Part shown: positions 1-5,656 of the stretch, piece by piece
Layout of the letters: each line of letters opens with the position of its first letter
Position numbering within the stretch: the stretch's first letter is position 1
DNA from: Phocaeicola_A sp964432715
GTDB lineage: Bacteria; Bacteroidota; Bacteroidia; Bacteroidales; Bacteroidaceae
Assembly (NCBI GenBank): GCA_964432715.1
Contig: CAYSOW010000120.1
Span: 1-5,656, forward strand
Direction of reading: 5' to 3'
Length of the DNA stretch: 5,656 nucleotides
The notes under the pieces: model-generated
Told to the model about the DNA's origin: nothing
What the model saw: the letters and a program-made list of their open reading frames with translations, nothing else
Databases searched by the model: none
Program-made: the position numbers and the translations under genes

Positions 1-1509
1 CTTCTCCGGCATTGGCGTACGTCCCTCGCCACGCGTCAGGATAATCGTCTGCACCCGCTCCGGAATGGTGAACTGCGAACGCAACGCCGCAGCCGCCGCT
101 TGAAACGACGAGATGCCCGGTGTGATATGGTAACGCATCCCATAGCGATCAAAGAAATTCATCTGCTCCTGAATCGCCCCGTAGATGCACGGATCGCCCG
201 TGTGCAAGCGCACCACCAGCTCCCCGCGGTCGTAAAACTCTTTCATCAGCGCAAACTGCTCCTCCAGGTCGAGCGAGGCCGAACTGCGCACCACGGCCCC
301 CTCTTTCGCACAGAACGTCAGTTCCCTGGGCACCAAACTGCCCGCATAGAGAATTAAATCCGCCTGCTCCAGAAACGCCCGTCCGCGTACCGAAATCAAG
401 TCCGGATCACCCGGTCCGGCACCCACAATCTCAATGTGACCGCCCCGCATCGCGTTTGCCTCCAGTGCCACGGCAAAGGTGAACCATTCCCCCTCATGCA
501 CGCAGCCCTTCTGCTTCTCCAGCAACAGCTCGCCAAAGTGTGCCCCCTTCAGGGCCGTCGTCTCCGCTACCCCGTAGACGCCCGTCGTTTCAAATACCTT
601 TTCCGACGGATTGGGCACCTCGATGCCCTGCAGCTCCTCCGGCTTGAAAATCTGCAATGTCGTTCCCGGCCAAGCCTGAAGCAACGCCTGCAGCAGCGGC
701 TCGTCCTTCTTCAGTTCGATGGAGCAAACCGAAGCCAACGAGAGAGGGGAGAGCCCCGCCTTTCGCAGCTCTTGGCCGATGTACTCCGCGATGCCCTCCG
801 GACAAATCTCTTTCTGGCATCCTACCCCTATCTGCAACACTGCCGGACGGTAGCACAACAACGGTTGCTCCGCCTGATAGATGCGTGGAGTCACCGCCAC
901 AATCAGCTCCACCTCCGCCTGCGGAATCTCCTCAAAGCGCGTGTAGAGCGTCACGTGAGCCGGCAGATGCTGCTCCAGAAAAGCCGTTCCGCGGTCCTTT
1001 GTCTCCAGCAACAGCGCTGTCGGTCGTCCGCCCACGAAGCGCGAGATTGCCTCATTCATCTCCGCCTTGCTCGCCTCACAGCGCCAGCCATAAGTGGCCG
1101 CCAGCGTGTCCAGTGCCCACAGCTGCTGATTATCGCTCTGTGTAGTCACCACCGCCGTACCGCCCAGCACTGCCGCCAGACGTTCGCTCAGTGCGTTGGC
1201 ACCGCCCACATGGCCCGAGAGCACAGGCACTACAAAGCGCCCCGTGGAGTCTACCACCACCACCGCCGGGTCCGTGTATTTATCCTTTACAAACGGCGCG
1301 ATGGTGCGCACGCAGATGCCGATGGCCCCGATGAAGACCAGCGCCTCCAGCGAGTCAAATTCCTTCTCCAGCAGCTCGCTGTAAGCGCCCACCGTTCGGC
1401 ACCCTTCCAGTGCACTCTTGGTATAGATGTCGGCTCCCTCCAGCTCCTTCTGCACCTTCTTTGCCAAGGGCAGCGCACTGTCAGAAACCAGTATGATTGC
1501 TTTCTTCAT
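1..1509 (-). CDS. cbiGF: CbiG-CbiF fusion: cobalt-precorrin-5A hydrolase / cobalt-precorrin-4 C11-methyltransferase (3' end cut by window edge)
   Basis: The frame is open from ATG at 1507-1509 to the left edge (503 codons, no stop seen). Residues 1 to about 345 are CbiG. The N-terminal domain has GAIGICVR (61-68) and SGHVGG (98-103). The C-terminal CbiG/CobE-type domain has GVGCQK (228-233; families usually show GxGCrkG) and GVYGVAE (310-316). After a linker of about ten residues, the SAM-dependent methylase CbiF begins: GAGPGDPDLI (363-372), GDP (438-440), TPGISSF (463-469) and a TRGEGRTPMPE motif at the edge, which is typical of CbiF/CobM. Roughly 100 C-terminal residues should be missing. 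By family knowledge, CbiF adds the C11 methyl to cobalt-precorrin-4, and CbiG opens the resulting lactone, releasing acetaldehyde, so the fusion joins consecutive cytoplasmic steps. The gene lies 44 bp after cbiET, with AAGGA (1513-1517) just ahead of the ATG. An internal ATG with a GGAGG sequence marks the domain junction. Confidence 0.95.
   Translation of the reverse strand, partial: MKKAIILVSDSALPLAKKVQKELEGADIYTKSALEGCRTVGAYSELLEKEFDSLEALVFIGAIGICVRTIAPFVKDKYTDPAVVVVDSTGRFVVPVLSGHVGGANALSERLAAVLGGTAVVTTQSDNQQLWALDTLAATYGWRCEASKAEMNEAISRFVGGRPTALLLETKDRGTAFLEQHLPAHVTLYTRFEEIPQAEVELIVAVTPRIYQAEQPLLCYRPAVLQIGVGCQKEICPEGIAEYIGQELRKAGLSPLSLASVCSIELKKDEPLLQALLQAWPGTTLQIFKPEELQGIEVPNPSEKVFETTGVYGVAETTALKGAHFGELLLEKQKGCVHEGEWFTFAVALEANAMRGGHIEIVGAGPGDPDLISVRGRAFLEQADLILYAGSLVPRELTFCAKEGAVVRSSASLDLEEQFALMKEFYDRGELVVRLHTGDPCIYGAIQEQMNFFDRYGMRYHITPGISSFQAAAAALRSQFTIPERVQTIILTRGEGRTPMPEK
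448..463 (-). promoter_or_regulatory. Possible internal ribosome-binding site and ATG at the CbiG/CbiF junction
   Basis: Inside the fused gene, minus-strand GGAGG (459-463) lies 8 nt ahead of an in-frame ATG (448-450, Met354). The methylase sequence HIEIVGAGPGD starts three residues after this Met, where a free-standing CbiF would begin. It could be a relic of two separate genes or could still give some separate CbiF. The bases also encode Leu-Glu-Ala in a GC-rich gene, and Bacteroidota rely little on such sites, so chance is a real alternative. Confidence 0.3.
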
Positions 1510-1553
1510 ATATCCTTATTATATATGTATATTGTCTGTTATCTATGATCTAT

Positions 1554-2783
1554 TCATTCCGCCTTAACGATTTCGATGGCATTAAACTCATCCACCTGCA
1601 TCCGGGTCCGCTCCACGATGGTGCGGCCAATCTCCCGAACGCCCTCCTCGAACATCTGCAGACTCTCCTCACTCACAGAGTTGAAGACGATGACACCGCC
1701 CGGCAGCAGCACCTTCTCAATGCGGTGGAGCATCTGCTTCAGTTGTCCGCCATGGCCTCCGATGAAGACCGCATCCGGCCGTGGAAGTCCCTCTAGCGGC
1801 AGTTCCATGAAGTCGCCGATGATGGCCTCGATGCCCGGCGTACCGAATCGTTTCGAGTTCTGCTCCATCAGCACACGCCCCTCTTCGCGTCGTTCGAAAG
1901 CCGTCACCTGCAAGTGCGGAAACTGCAGTTTCGCCTCGATGGAGACCGAGCCCGTGCAGAAACCGATGTCCCACAGTGACGACCGTTGATGCAAGTCGAG
2001 CATGCTCAAACTCATCAATCGGATGGGGCGTTTCGTAATCATCTTCGCCCTGCCGTTTAGCAAATCAAACGCCCCCTCGGGAATGCCAAACAGTCGTTGA
2101 CGTACCTTCGTACGTTCCAGCAGCAAACAGTTCGGACAGCGATACGAGCGCACCGAAGCCTGCGTCAGCGTGAACATCGACACCTGCTCTTGCTCCTCAT
2201 TGCCCAGCAGCTCGCCCACCGTCATGCGGTAATTGTCGTACCCATACTGCAGCAAGCGCAGCGCCACCTCTGCCGGCGTCTTCTTGCGGTCGGTCAGCAC
2301 CCCAATCAGTGCCTCCCCCTCAATCACCGCCCGGTCCAGCTCCAGCCAGTCGCGCCCCGTGAGCGACACCACCCGCATCTGTTGATAGGGGAGTGACCTG
2401 CGATGCGCCAACAGCTGCAGCGAGTTGAATGACGGGAACACCTTTATTTCCGCCTCCGGCAAACGTTGCATCACCGTGTTGGCGAAACCGTAGAAAAGCG
2501 GATCGCCCGAAGCGAACACCACAATCGTGGTCCCTTTTGCAGAAACGCTGTGGACTAATTCTTCATCATTTTGGAATACCTCCTCATACTTCTGGAACAC
2601 CTCCTCCAGCGGAACCGTTATATCAATCCATACAGCCCCCTCCGGAAGCAAATCCGCCACAATCTCATGGTGACGTTTTCCTCCCGAAAAGAGGTGTCCC
2701 GCTGCAATCACCTCCCGCACTTCCGGTGCAAAGAACTGCTTGCGCGAGTCACTAATGCCGATAATCTGGAAACACTGTTTCAT
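1554..2783 (-). CDS. cbiET: CbiE-CbiT fusion: cobalt-precorrin-6B/7 C5,C15-methyltransferase, decarboxylating (CobL type)
   Basis: A 409-residue bifunctional protein of the usual length for CobL/CbiET. The N-terminal tetrapyrrole methylase CbiE (about 1-200) shows GGKRH (34-38) and ASGDPLFYG (91-99). The C-terminal CbiT (about 230-405) is a Rossmann-fold methylase with MITKRPIR (248-255), the SAM loop WDIGFCTGSVSIEA (271-284) and IGGHGG (341-346). By family knowledge, CbiE methylates C5, and CbiT methylates C15 and removes the C12 acetate carboxyl, late in corrin-ring synthesis in the cytoplasm. The SAM loop is odd: the usual pattern is D-[VI]-G-x-G-[TS]-G, but here the second glycine is Cys276. 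A heptad-like run at residues 60-80 repeats EEVFQ. The ATG at 2781-2783 lies 35 bp after the cbiHC stop and has no clear Shine-Dalgarno. The gene sits in the middle of a cob operon with small gaps. Confidence 0.96.
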   Translation of the reverse strand: MKQCFQIIGISDSRKQFFAPEVREVIAAGHLFSGGKRHHEIVADLLPEGAVWIDITVPLEEVFQKYEEVFQNDEELVHSVSAKGTTIVVFASGDPLFYGFANTVMQRLPEAEIKVFPSFNSLQLLAHRRSLPYQQMRVVSLTGRDWLELDRAVIEGEALIGVLTDRKKTPAEVALRLLQYGYDNYRMTVGELLGNEEQEQVSMFTLTQASVRSYRCPNCLLLERTKVRQRLFGIPEGAFDLLNGRAKMITKRPIRLMSLSMLDLHQRSSLWDIGFCTGSVSIEAKLQFPHLQVTAFERREEGRVLMEQNSKRFGTPGIEAIIGDFMELPLEGLPRPDAVFIGGHGGQLKQMLHRIEKVLLPGGVIVFNSVSEESLQMFEEGVREIGRTIVERTRMQVDEFNAIEIVKAE

Positions 2784-2786
2784 AGT

Positions 2787-2816
2787 GAATGTTGTATCAT
2801 AATGAGTGTTGTATCA
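2787..2816. repeat. Short direct repeat in the cbiHC-cbiET gap
   Basis: The plus-strand 10-mer TGTTGTATCA occurs at 2790-2799 and 2807-2816 (17-bp period). With flanking bases, 12 of 13 positions match. The pair nearly fills the 35-bp intergenic gap. A related AATGTTGTAT lies at 4949-4958, at the end of the acetyltransferase gene. It may be a chance duplication in AT-rich spacer; no function is evident. Confidence 0.6.
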
Positions 2817-2818
2817 AC

Positions 2819-4219
2819 TTACACATCTCTTCCCGGCCACAACTGCGCTGCATCATTAAAGCAAAGCACCGCGTTTGTCAGCGTCGCCGCCAGGTTACTG
2901 CCCCCCTTGCGACCTTCCACAATAATCTTCGGGAACTGCTTGAAAGGCTTCACCATCTGCTTCGACTCCTCCACGTGTACAAAGCCCACCGGTGCCGCAA
3001 TCACTCCCGAAGGCGAAGCCACGTGTCGGCGTACCAAGTCGCACAACTCCATCAACGCTGTTGGCGCATTGCCAAACACAAAGAGCGCATCCGGATGCTC
3101 CTCCACCGCCAAGCGAATGCCCGCCTGCGTGCGCGTAATCTGCTTCTCAGCCGCCAGTGCCGCCACCCGCTCATCCTGCAAGTAACACTTCACCTCGATG
3201 CCCAGCCGCTTCAGCGCCCCCTTGCGGATGCCCGAAGCCGCCATCGTCACGTCCGTCACAATCGTCTTGATTTTTCCTTCCGAAACCAACTGATAGAGCC
3301 GACTCACCGCCCCCTCGTCCGTCCAGAGCAAACGCTCCATCTCGAAGTCCGCCGTCGTGTGAATGGCGTGCAGCAACGCCCATTTGCGGTCCAAAGGAAT
3401 CTCCTTGTTACGCAGTTCCCCCTCGATGGTGCGGAAGCTGCGAATCATAATTTCCTGACCCACACTCTCCGCCTGCACCGCCGCCTCGCGATAGTAACCC
3501 CGCGGCGTAATCATTCGTCCGTCAGCCAGATACGTCTGCGAGTTGCCAATCAGCACCACCGTAAACATATCCACCTCCTCCGGGTCAAACGCCCCCAGCG
3601 TAGTCACCGTCACCTGCTCCTCCTCGCGGCCCGCCTGGCGCACATAGCCCACCGGCGTACTCGCCTCACGTTCCTGCAAGAAAAGCTCCTTCAAACGATA
3701 CAACTGCCAGTAGCGCCCCTCGCTCTTCGGGTTATACACCGCCGTCACAAAGTCCGCCATCGCCGCCGCCCGGATACGCTTCTCAATCAGCGCCCACGGC
3801 GTCATCAAGTCCGAGAGAGAAATCACGCAAAAGTCGTGGCTCACAGGCGCCCCCAGCAGCGAAGCCGCCTTCTGAAACGCACTGATGCCCGGCACCACCG
3901 CCACCTCCACGTCACTGCCGCGTTCCCGCTTCATCTCGTAGATCAGTGGCGCCATGCCATAAATGCCCGCATCGCCCGAGCTAATCACACACACTCGTTT
4001 CCCCTGTTCCGCCAGGTCGAACGCCTGTTGAGCCCGCGCCTTCTCGCGCTTCATGCCCGTGTCGATGCACATCGTCTGTTCACCCACCAGCGATCGGATA
4101 AATTGGAAATAGTATTTGTAGCCCACAATCGCGTCCGCCTCTTTCAGCGCCGCCACTGCAGCCGGAGTCATCGACTCTATATCACCGGGACCCAGTCCCA
4201 CAACCGTAATCTTTCCCAT
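2819..4219 (-). CDS. cbiHC: CbiH-CbiC fusion: cobalt-precorrin-3 C17-methyltransferase / cobalt-precorrin-8 methylmutase (CobJ-CobH type)
   Basis: A 466-residue two-domain protein. Residues 1 to about 245 are the CbiH/CobJ methylase: GLGPGD (8-13), SSGDAGIYGMA (80-90), VPGISAFQKAA (109-119), SLSDLMTPW (134-142), YNPKSEGR (162-169) and TPRGYY (238-243). Residues from about 252 to 466 are CbiC/CobH: HTTADFE (287-293), with His287 as the likely catalytic histidine of the methyl shift, SGIRKG (329-334), GNAPTAL (383-389), APVGFVHVEESK (409-420) and EGRKGGSN (435-442). By family knowledge, CbiH methylates C17 and contracts the ring, and CbiC moves a methyl from C11 to C12 to form cobyrinate. These are distant steps of the pathway, so the fusion is not a simple relay between neighbours. 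A weak AGGAA precedes internal Met258 near the CbiC start. This is the first gene of the cob operon, with its own -7 element upstream. The ATG at 4217-4219 fits the methylase N terminus. Confidence 0.96.
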   Translation of the reverse strand: MGKITVVGLGPGDIESMTPAAVAALKEADAIVGYKYYFQFIRSLVGEQTMCIDTGMKREKARAQQAFDLAEQGKRVCVISSGDAGIYGMAPLIYEMKRERGSDVEVAVVPGISAFQKAASLLGAPVSHDFCVISLSDLMTPWALIEKRIRAAAMADFVTAVYNPKSEGRYWQLYRLKELFLQEREASTPVGYVRQAGREEEQVTVTTLGAFDPEEVDMFTVVLIGNSQTYLADGRMITPRGYYREAAVQAESVGQEIMIRSFRTIEGELRNKEIPLDRKWALLHAIHTTADFEMERLLWTDEGAVSRLYQLVSEGKIKTIVTDVTMAASGIRKGALKRLGIEVKCYLQDERVAALAAEKQITRTQAGIRLAVEEHPDALFVFGNAPTALMELCDLVRRHVASPSGVIAAPVGFVHVEESKQMVKPFKQFPKIIVEGRKGGSNLAATLTNAVLCFNDAAQLWPGRDV

Positions 4220-4238
4220 TGTATTCTCTTATCAATCG

Positions 4239-4281
4239 TGCAAAGTATTCTCTCTTTGCATCGCATTATCATCTTGCAAAG
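4239..4281. repeat. Inverted TGCAAAG repeats in the cbiHC leader
   Basis: TGCAAAG (4239-4245) and CTTTGCA (4254-4260) form a perfect 7-bp inverted repeat with an 8-nt spacer. A third copy, TGCAAAG, lies at 4275-4281 and overlaps the -7 element, so the middle copy could pair with either neighbour. If transcription starts near 4270, the first pair lies in the 5' leader. It could be a hairpin or an operator for a dimeric regulator; this is inference. I see no B12-box or other cobalamin-riboswitch hallmark in the 140-bp gap. Confidence 0.55.
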
Positions 4282-4284
4282 ATA
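4277..4284 (-). promoter_or_regulatory. Promoter -7 element of the cob operon
   Basis: The minus strand reads TATCTTTG, an exact match to the Bacteroidota -7 consensus TAnnTTTG, in the AT-rich gap before cbiHC. The expected start of transcription near 4270 gives a leader of about 50 nt. No good TTTG-type -33 element is visible at the usual distance. The same octamer occurs before the acetyltransferase gene. Confidence 0.6.
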
Positions 4285-4359
4285 ATATATTTCCGTGAAG
4301 CCGATAGAACTTTCCTCTACGGAATTCGCCCTCAATCCTCTCTTCGGATAAGCTTTCGT

Positions 4360-4911
4360 CTATTTCGCGGCAGAACTCTCCTTCGGAAGCTCATCGGGAA
4401 CTGACGTCGCCGGAATTACCTCCTGCAGTGTCACCTCGTATATCAGCGGTTCGTCCGGTGCAATCAAGTCCGGATACCCCTTCGTTCCATAGGCCAGTTG
4501 CGACGGAATATAGAGCACGTAAGAAGCGCCCACCGGCATCATCCCCACGCCCTCGCAGAACCCCTTGATGGTTCCCTTTAGCGCGAACGCCTCATGCGCA
4601 TCCTCCCAAAAGAGCGAGCCATCCGCATGCATACCGCGGTAACCCACCACAATCGTGTCCGTCTCCGCAGGGCGCGCCCCGTCGCCCGGTTTCACCACCA
4701 AGTATCGCAGACCGCTCCCCGTCTTCTGCATCCCCTTCAGCAAGTCGATAGAGTCGAGTAGGGCACGGTCCGCCGCCGAGTAGTGCAGCGTATCCGCAGG
4801 AAAAGAAGTCTCGGCAGTGTTGTCCGCCGATTCTGTGCGCGAAGCACGTCCGCAAGCAGCCATCGACAAAAGCAGTCCGGCAGCCAGCGCAAAGGTTGTA
4901 AATCGTCTCAT
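4360..4911 (-). CDS. FKBP-type peptidyl-prolyl cis-trans isomerase, predicted lipoprotein
   Basis: A 183-residue protein. Residues 1-20 are a lipoprotein signal peptide: Arg2-Arg3, a hydrophobic stretch, then SMAAC with Cys20 as the likely lipidated residue. Residues 21-63 look like a linker. The FKBP domain spans about 64-166: SGLRY (66-70), YRG (91-93), MMPVGAS (124-130), LYIPSQLAYG (133-142) and PLIYEVTLQEV (155-165). The family catalyses proline isomerisation to help fold exported proteins. No acidic lipoprotein-export signal follows Cys20, so a periplasm-facing anchor is more likely than surface display (inference). Compared with human FKBP12, Tyr26, Phe36, Phe46 and Tyr82 have counterparts, but Asp37 appears as Trp102, Trp59 as Phe118, and the loop after Phe36 is about two residues shorter. 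The gene starts 35 bp after the acetyltransferase stop, so the two are probably co-transcribed. No convincing terminator separates it from the cob promoter. Confidence 0.9.
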   Translation of the reverse strand: MRRFTTFALAAGLLLSMAACGRASRTESADNTAETSFPADTLHYSAADRALLDSIDLLKGMQKTGSGLRYLVVKPGDGARPAETDTIVVGYRGMHADGSLFWEDAHEAFALKGTIKGFCEGVGMMPVGASYVLYIPSQLAYGTKGYPDLIAPDEPLIYEVTLQEVIPATSVPDELPKESSAAK

Positions 4912-4946
4912 AATGAAGTATATGTGTATGTTATAAATTTGTATGC

Positions 4947-5456
4947 TTAATGTTGTATGTAATCAATAGATGACTCTCTTATTTTCTGAAAAGCCTCCCG
5001 AGGCGTACCGTTGGCCACATAGATCACGCCACAGTGATGAAACCCGGCGCGTCGGATGGCCCGAAGCATCGGCGCGTTGTCCGCATGCGTGTCAATGCGC
5101 AAGTTGTCAATCTGCGAGAAACAGAAATCCAGACACTGCTGAAACGCACCGGGTTCCACACCCGACGAAGCCAGTCGGTGAATCGTTCCATAAGGCGCAT
5201 CGTTCAGCCAGGCCCCCTCTATCCGTTGGTAGGTTGGGTCCGCGCCCAAGATAAAGGAGAAGACAAAGCGAATCTCCCCATCGTCCGTGACCCCCACAAA
5301 ACTATGTCCCGTTGCAATCTCCTTGCGAATCAACTCCTCCGAAGGGTATCCATTCACCCACTGCGTAGTGTTTCCGCGCGAGCACATAAAGCGTCGTGCC
5401 GCGTCATAAATGGCCATCAAGGCCTCCAAATCCTCTATTTTTGCCGGTCGAATCAT
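4947..5456 (-). CDS. GNAT-family N-acetyltransferase, substrate unknown
   Basis: A 169-residue protein with the GNAT fold signature. It opens with MIRPAKIEDLEALMAIYDAA (1-20), followed by a GNTTQW segment (28-33) typical of one GNAT subgroup in Bacteroidota and Firmicutes, IHRLASSG (92-99), RIDTHADNAPM (120-130) and GFHHCGVIYV (138-147). The family transfers an acetyl group from acetyl-CoA to an amine. The usual basic [QR]xxGx[GA] pyrophosphate loop is not clear; GVEPGAFQ (99-106) occupies that place. The frame can be extended to a TTG at 5478-5480, but that TTG lies inside the TATCTTTG promoter element, so it should not be transcribed. The ATG at 5454-5456 also matches the family N terminus. 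The leader would be about 15 nt without a Shine-Dalgarno. The fkbp gene follows after 35 bp. Nothing ties it to cobalamin synthesis, and the substrate cannot be inferred. Confidence 0.88.
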   Translation of the reverse strand: MIRPAKIEDLEALMAIYDAARRFMCSRGNTTQWVNGYPSEELIRKEIATGHSFVGVTDDGEIRFVFSFILGADPTYQRIEGAWLNDAPYGTIHRLASSGVEPGAFQQCLDFCFSQIDNLRIDTHADNAPMLRAIRRAGFHHCGVIYVANGTPREAFQKIRESSIDYIQH

Positions 5457-5477
5457 GATTTTAATTGGGTTGAGAAA

Positions 5478-5485
5478 CAAAGATA
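5478..5485 (-). promoter_or_regulatory. Promoter -7 element of the acetyltransferase-FKBP unit
   Basis: The minus strand reads TATCTTTG, an exact match to TAnnTTTG, 21 nt ahead of the ATG at 5456. A TTTTTTG run (5500-5506) lies 14 nt upstream, closer than the usual 19-21 nt for a -33 element, so that half is uncertain. The site decides the start of the gene, because the only alternative upstream start codon lies within it. Confidence 0.6.
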
Positions 5486-5623
5486 GGAAACCTAGTGCCC
5501 AAAAAACGCACTAACTCGGGAGTAGAAAAGGTGTGCAAATCTTTCATACGCATCTTTGTTTTAAATATCATTATTTTGAAGGTTAGAAACCATATAGAGC
5601 TTAACCATCAATAAAATGATAGT

Positions 5624-5631
5624 TATGTTTG
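5624..5631 (+). promoter_or_regulatory. Possible plus-strand -7 element leading off the right edge
   Basis: The plus strand reads TATGTTTG, which matches TAnnTTTG. It lies in a 200-bp AT-rich region without genes (5457-5656), so it could drive a divergent gene beyond the window. No clear -33 element is seen, and such octamers occur by chance in AT-rich DNA. Confidence 0.3.
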
Positions 5632-5640
5632 AACGATTTT

Positions 5641-5656
5641 GGGTCTAAACAGACCT
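5641..5656. repeat. Small inverted repeat at the right edge
   Basis: GGTCT (5642-5646) and AGACC (5651-5655) form a 5-bp stem around the loop AAAC, extendable by one G-T pair at 5641/5656. On the minus strand no T-run follows it. On the plus strand the following bases are outside the window, so a terminator can neither be shown nor excluded. Confidence 0.3.

Noticed and set aside
448..450. A frameshift separating cbiG and cbiF into two genes
   Set aside because: Codon-by-codon reading across 421-500 stays in one frame from CbiG into CbiF without a stop, so this is a true fusion.
436..1548. Plus-strand open frame of 370 codons opposite cbiGF
   Set aside because: It shows the same Arg/Leu/His/Gln-rich composition and no domain, and it overlaps a clear CbiG-CbiF coding frame.
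2789..4285. Plus-strand open frame of 498 codons opposite cbiHC
   Set aside because: It is rich in Arg, His and Leu with no recognisable domain, as expected from the complement of a GC-rich gene. The minus-strand frame carries all the CbiH and CbiC motifs.
4220..4359. Cobalamin riboswitch ahead of the cob operon
   Set aside because: The gap is only 140 bp, and the likely leader is about 50 nt. No B12-box-like sequence is present, so there is no room or motif for the element.
4285..4362. Rho-independent terminator after the FKBP gene
   Set aside because: Only 4-bp stems (such as TTCC/GGAA) are present, and none is followed by a T-run on the minus strand.
4934..4941. Plus-strand TAAATTTG, matching the -7 consensus
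   Set aside because: It points antisense into the acetyltransferase gene with no plus-strand gene downstream and no -33 element. It is probably chance in an AT-rich spacer.

Overview
The window is a chromosomal segment of a fairly GC-rich member of the Bacteroidota, most likely order Bacteroidales. Four observations support this. Two promoters carry the TATCTTTG form of the Bacteroidota -7 element (TAnnTTTG). Shine-Dalgarno sequences ahead of the genes are weak or absent. Gaps are short and AT-rich between GC-rich genes. The corrin-ring genes are fused in pairs, a style I associate with Bacteroidales. I cannot place it below order from sequence alone.

All five real genes lie on the minus strand, so the transcriptional order runs from right to left. 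At the right edge, 5457-5656 holds no gene, only a promoter for the first gene and possibly a divergent promoter leading off the window. Next come a GNAT-family acetyltransferase (4947-5456) and, 35 bp later, an FKBP-type peptidyl-prolyl isomerase lipoprotein (4360-4911). These two probably share a transcript. A 140-bp gap follows, with its own -7 element and a small cluster of inverted TGCAAAG repeats. It starts a cobalamin (vitamin B12) operon: cbiHC (2819-4219), cbiET (1554-2783) and cbiGF (1-1509, cut by the left edge).

The three cobalamin proteins each join two enzymes, giving six activities of the oxygen-independent (early cobalt insertion) corrin pathway: CbiH (C17 methylation and ring contraction), CbiF (C11 methylation), CbiG (lactone opening and loss of acetaldehyde), CbiE (C5 methylation), CbiT (C15 methylation and decarboxylation) and CbiC (final methyl migration). 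CbiG, together with no sign of the oxygenase CobG, points to the anaerobic route. CbiL, CbiD, CbiJ and the cobalt chelatase needed to complete corrin formation are not in the window and may lie beyond the left edge. No cobalamin riboswitch was recognised ahead of the operon.

I found no evidence of a novel system, mobile element, CRISPR array or RNA gene. Points worth a second look: an internal ribosome-binding-site-like sequence exactly at the CbiG/CbiF junction; an altered SAM-binding loop in CbiT; altered active-site positions in the FKBP protein; and the repeats in the cbiHC leader. Long plus-strand open frames opposite the cob genes look like shadows of the GC-rich coding sequence.
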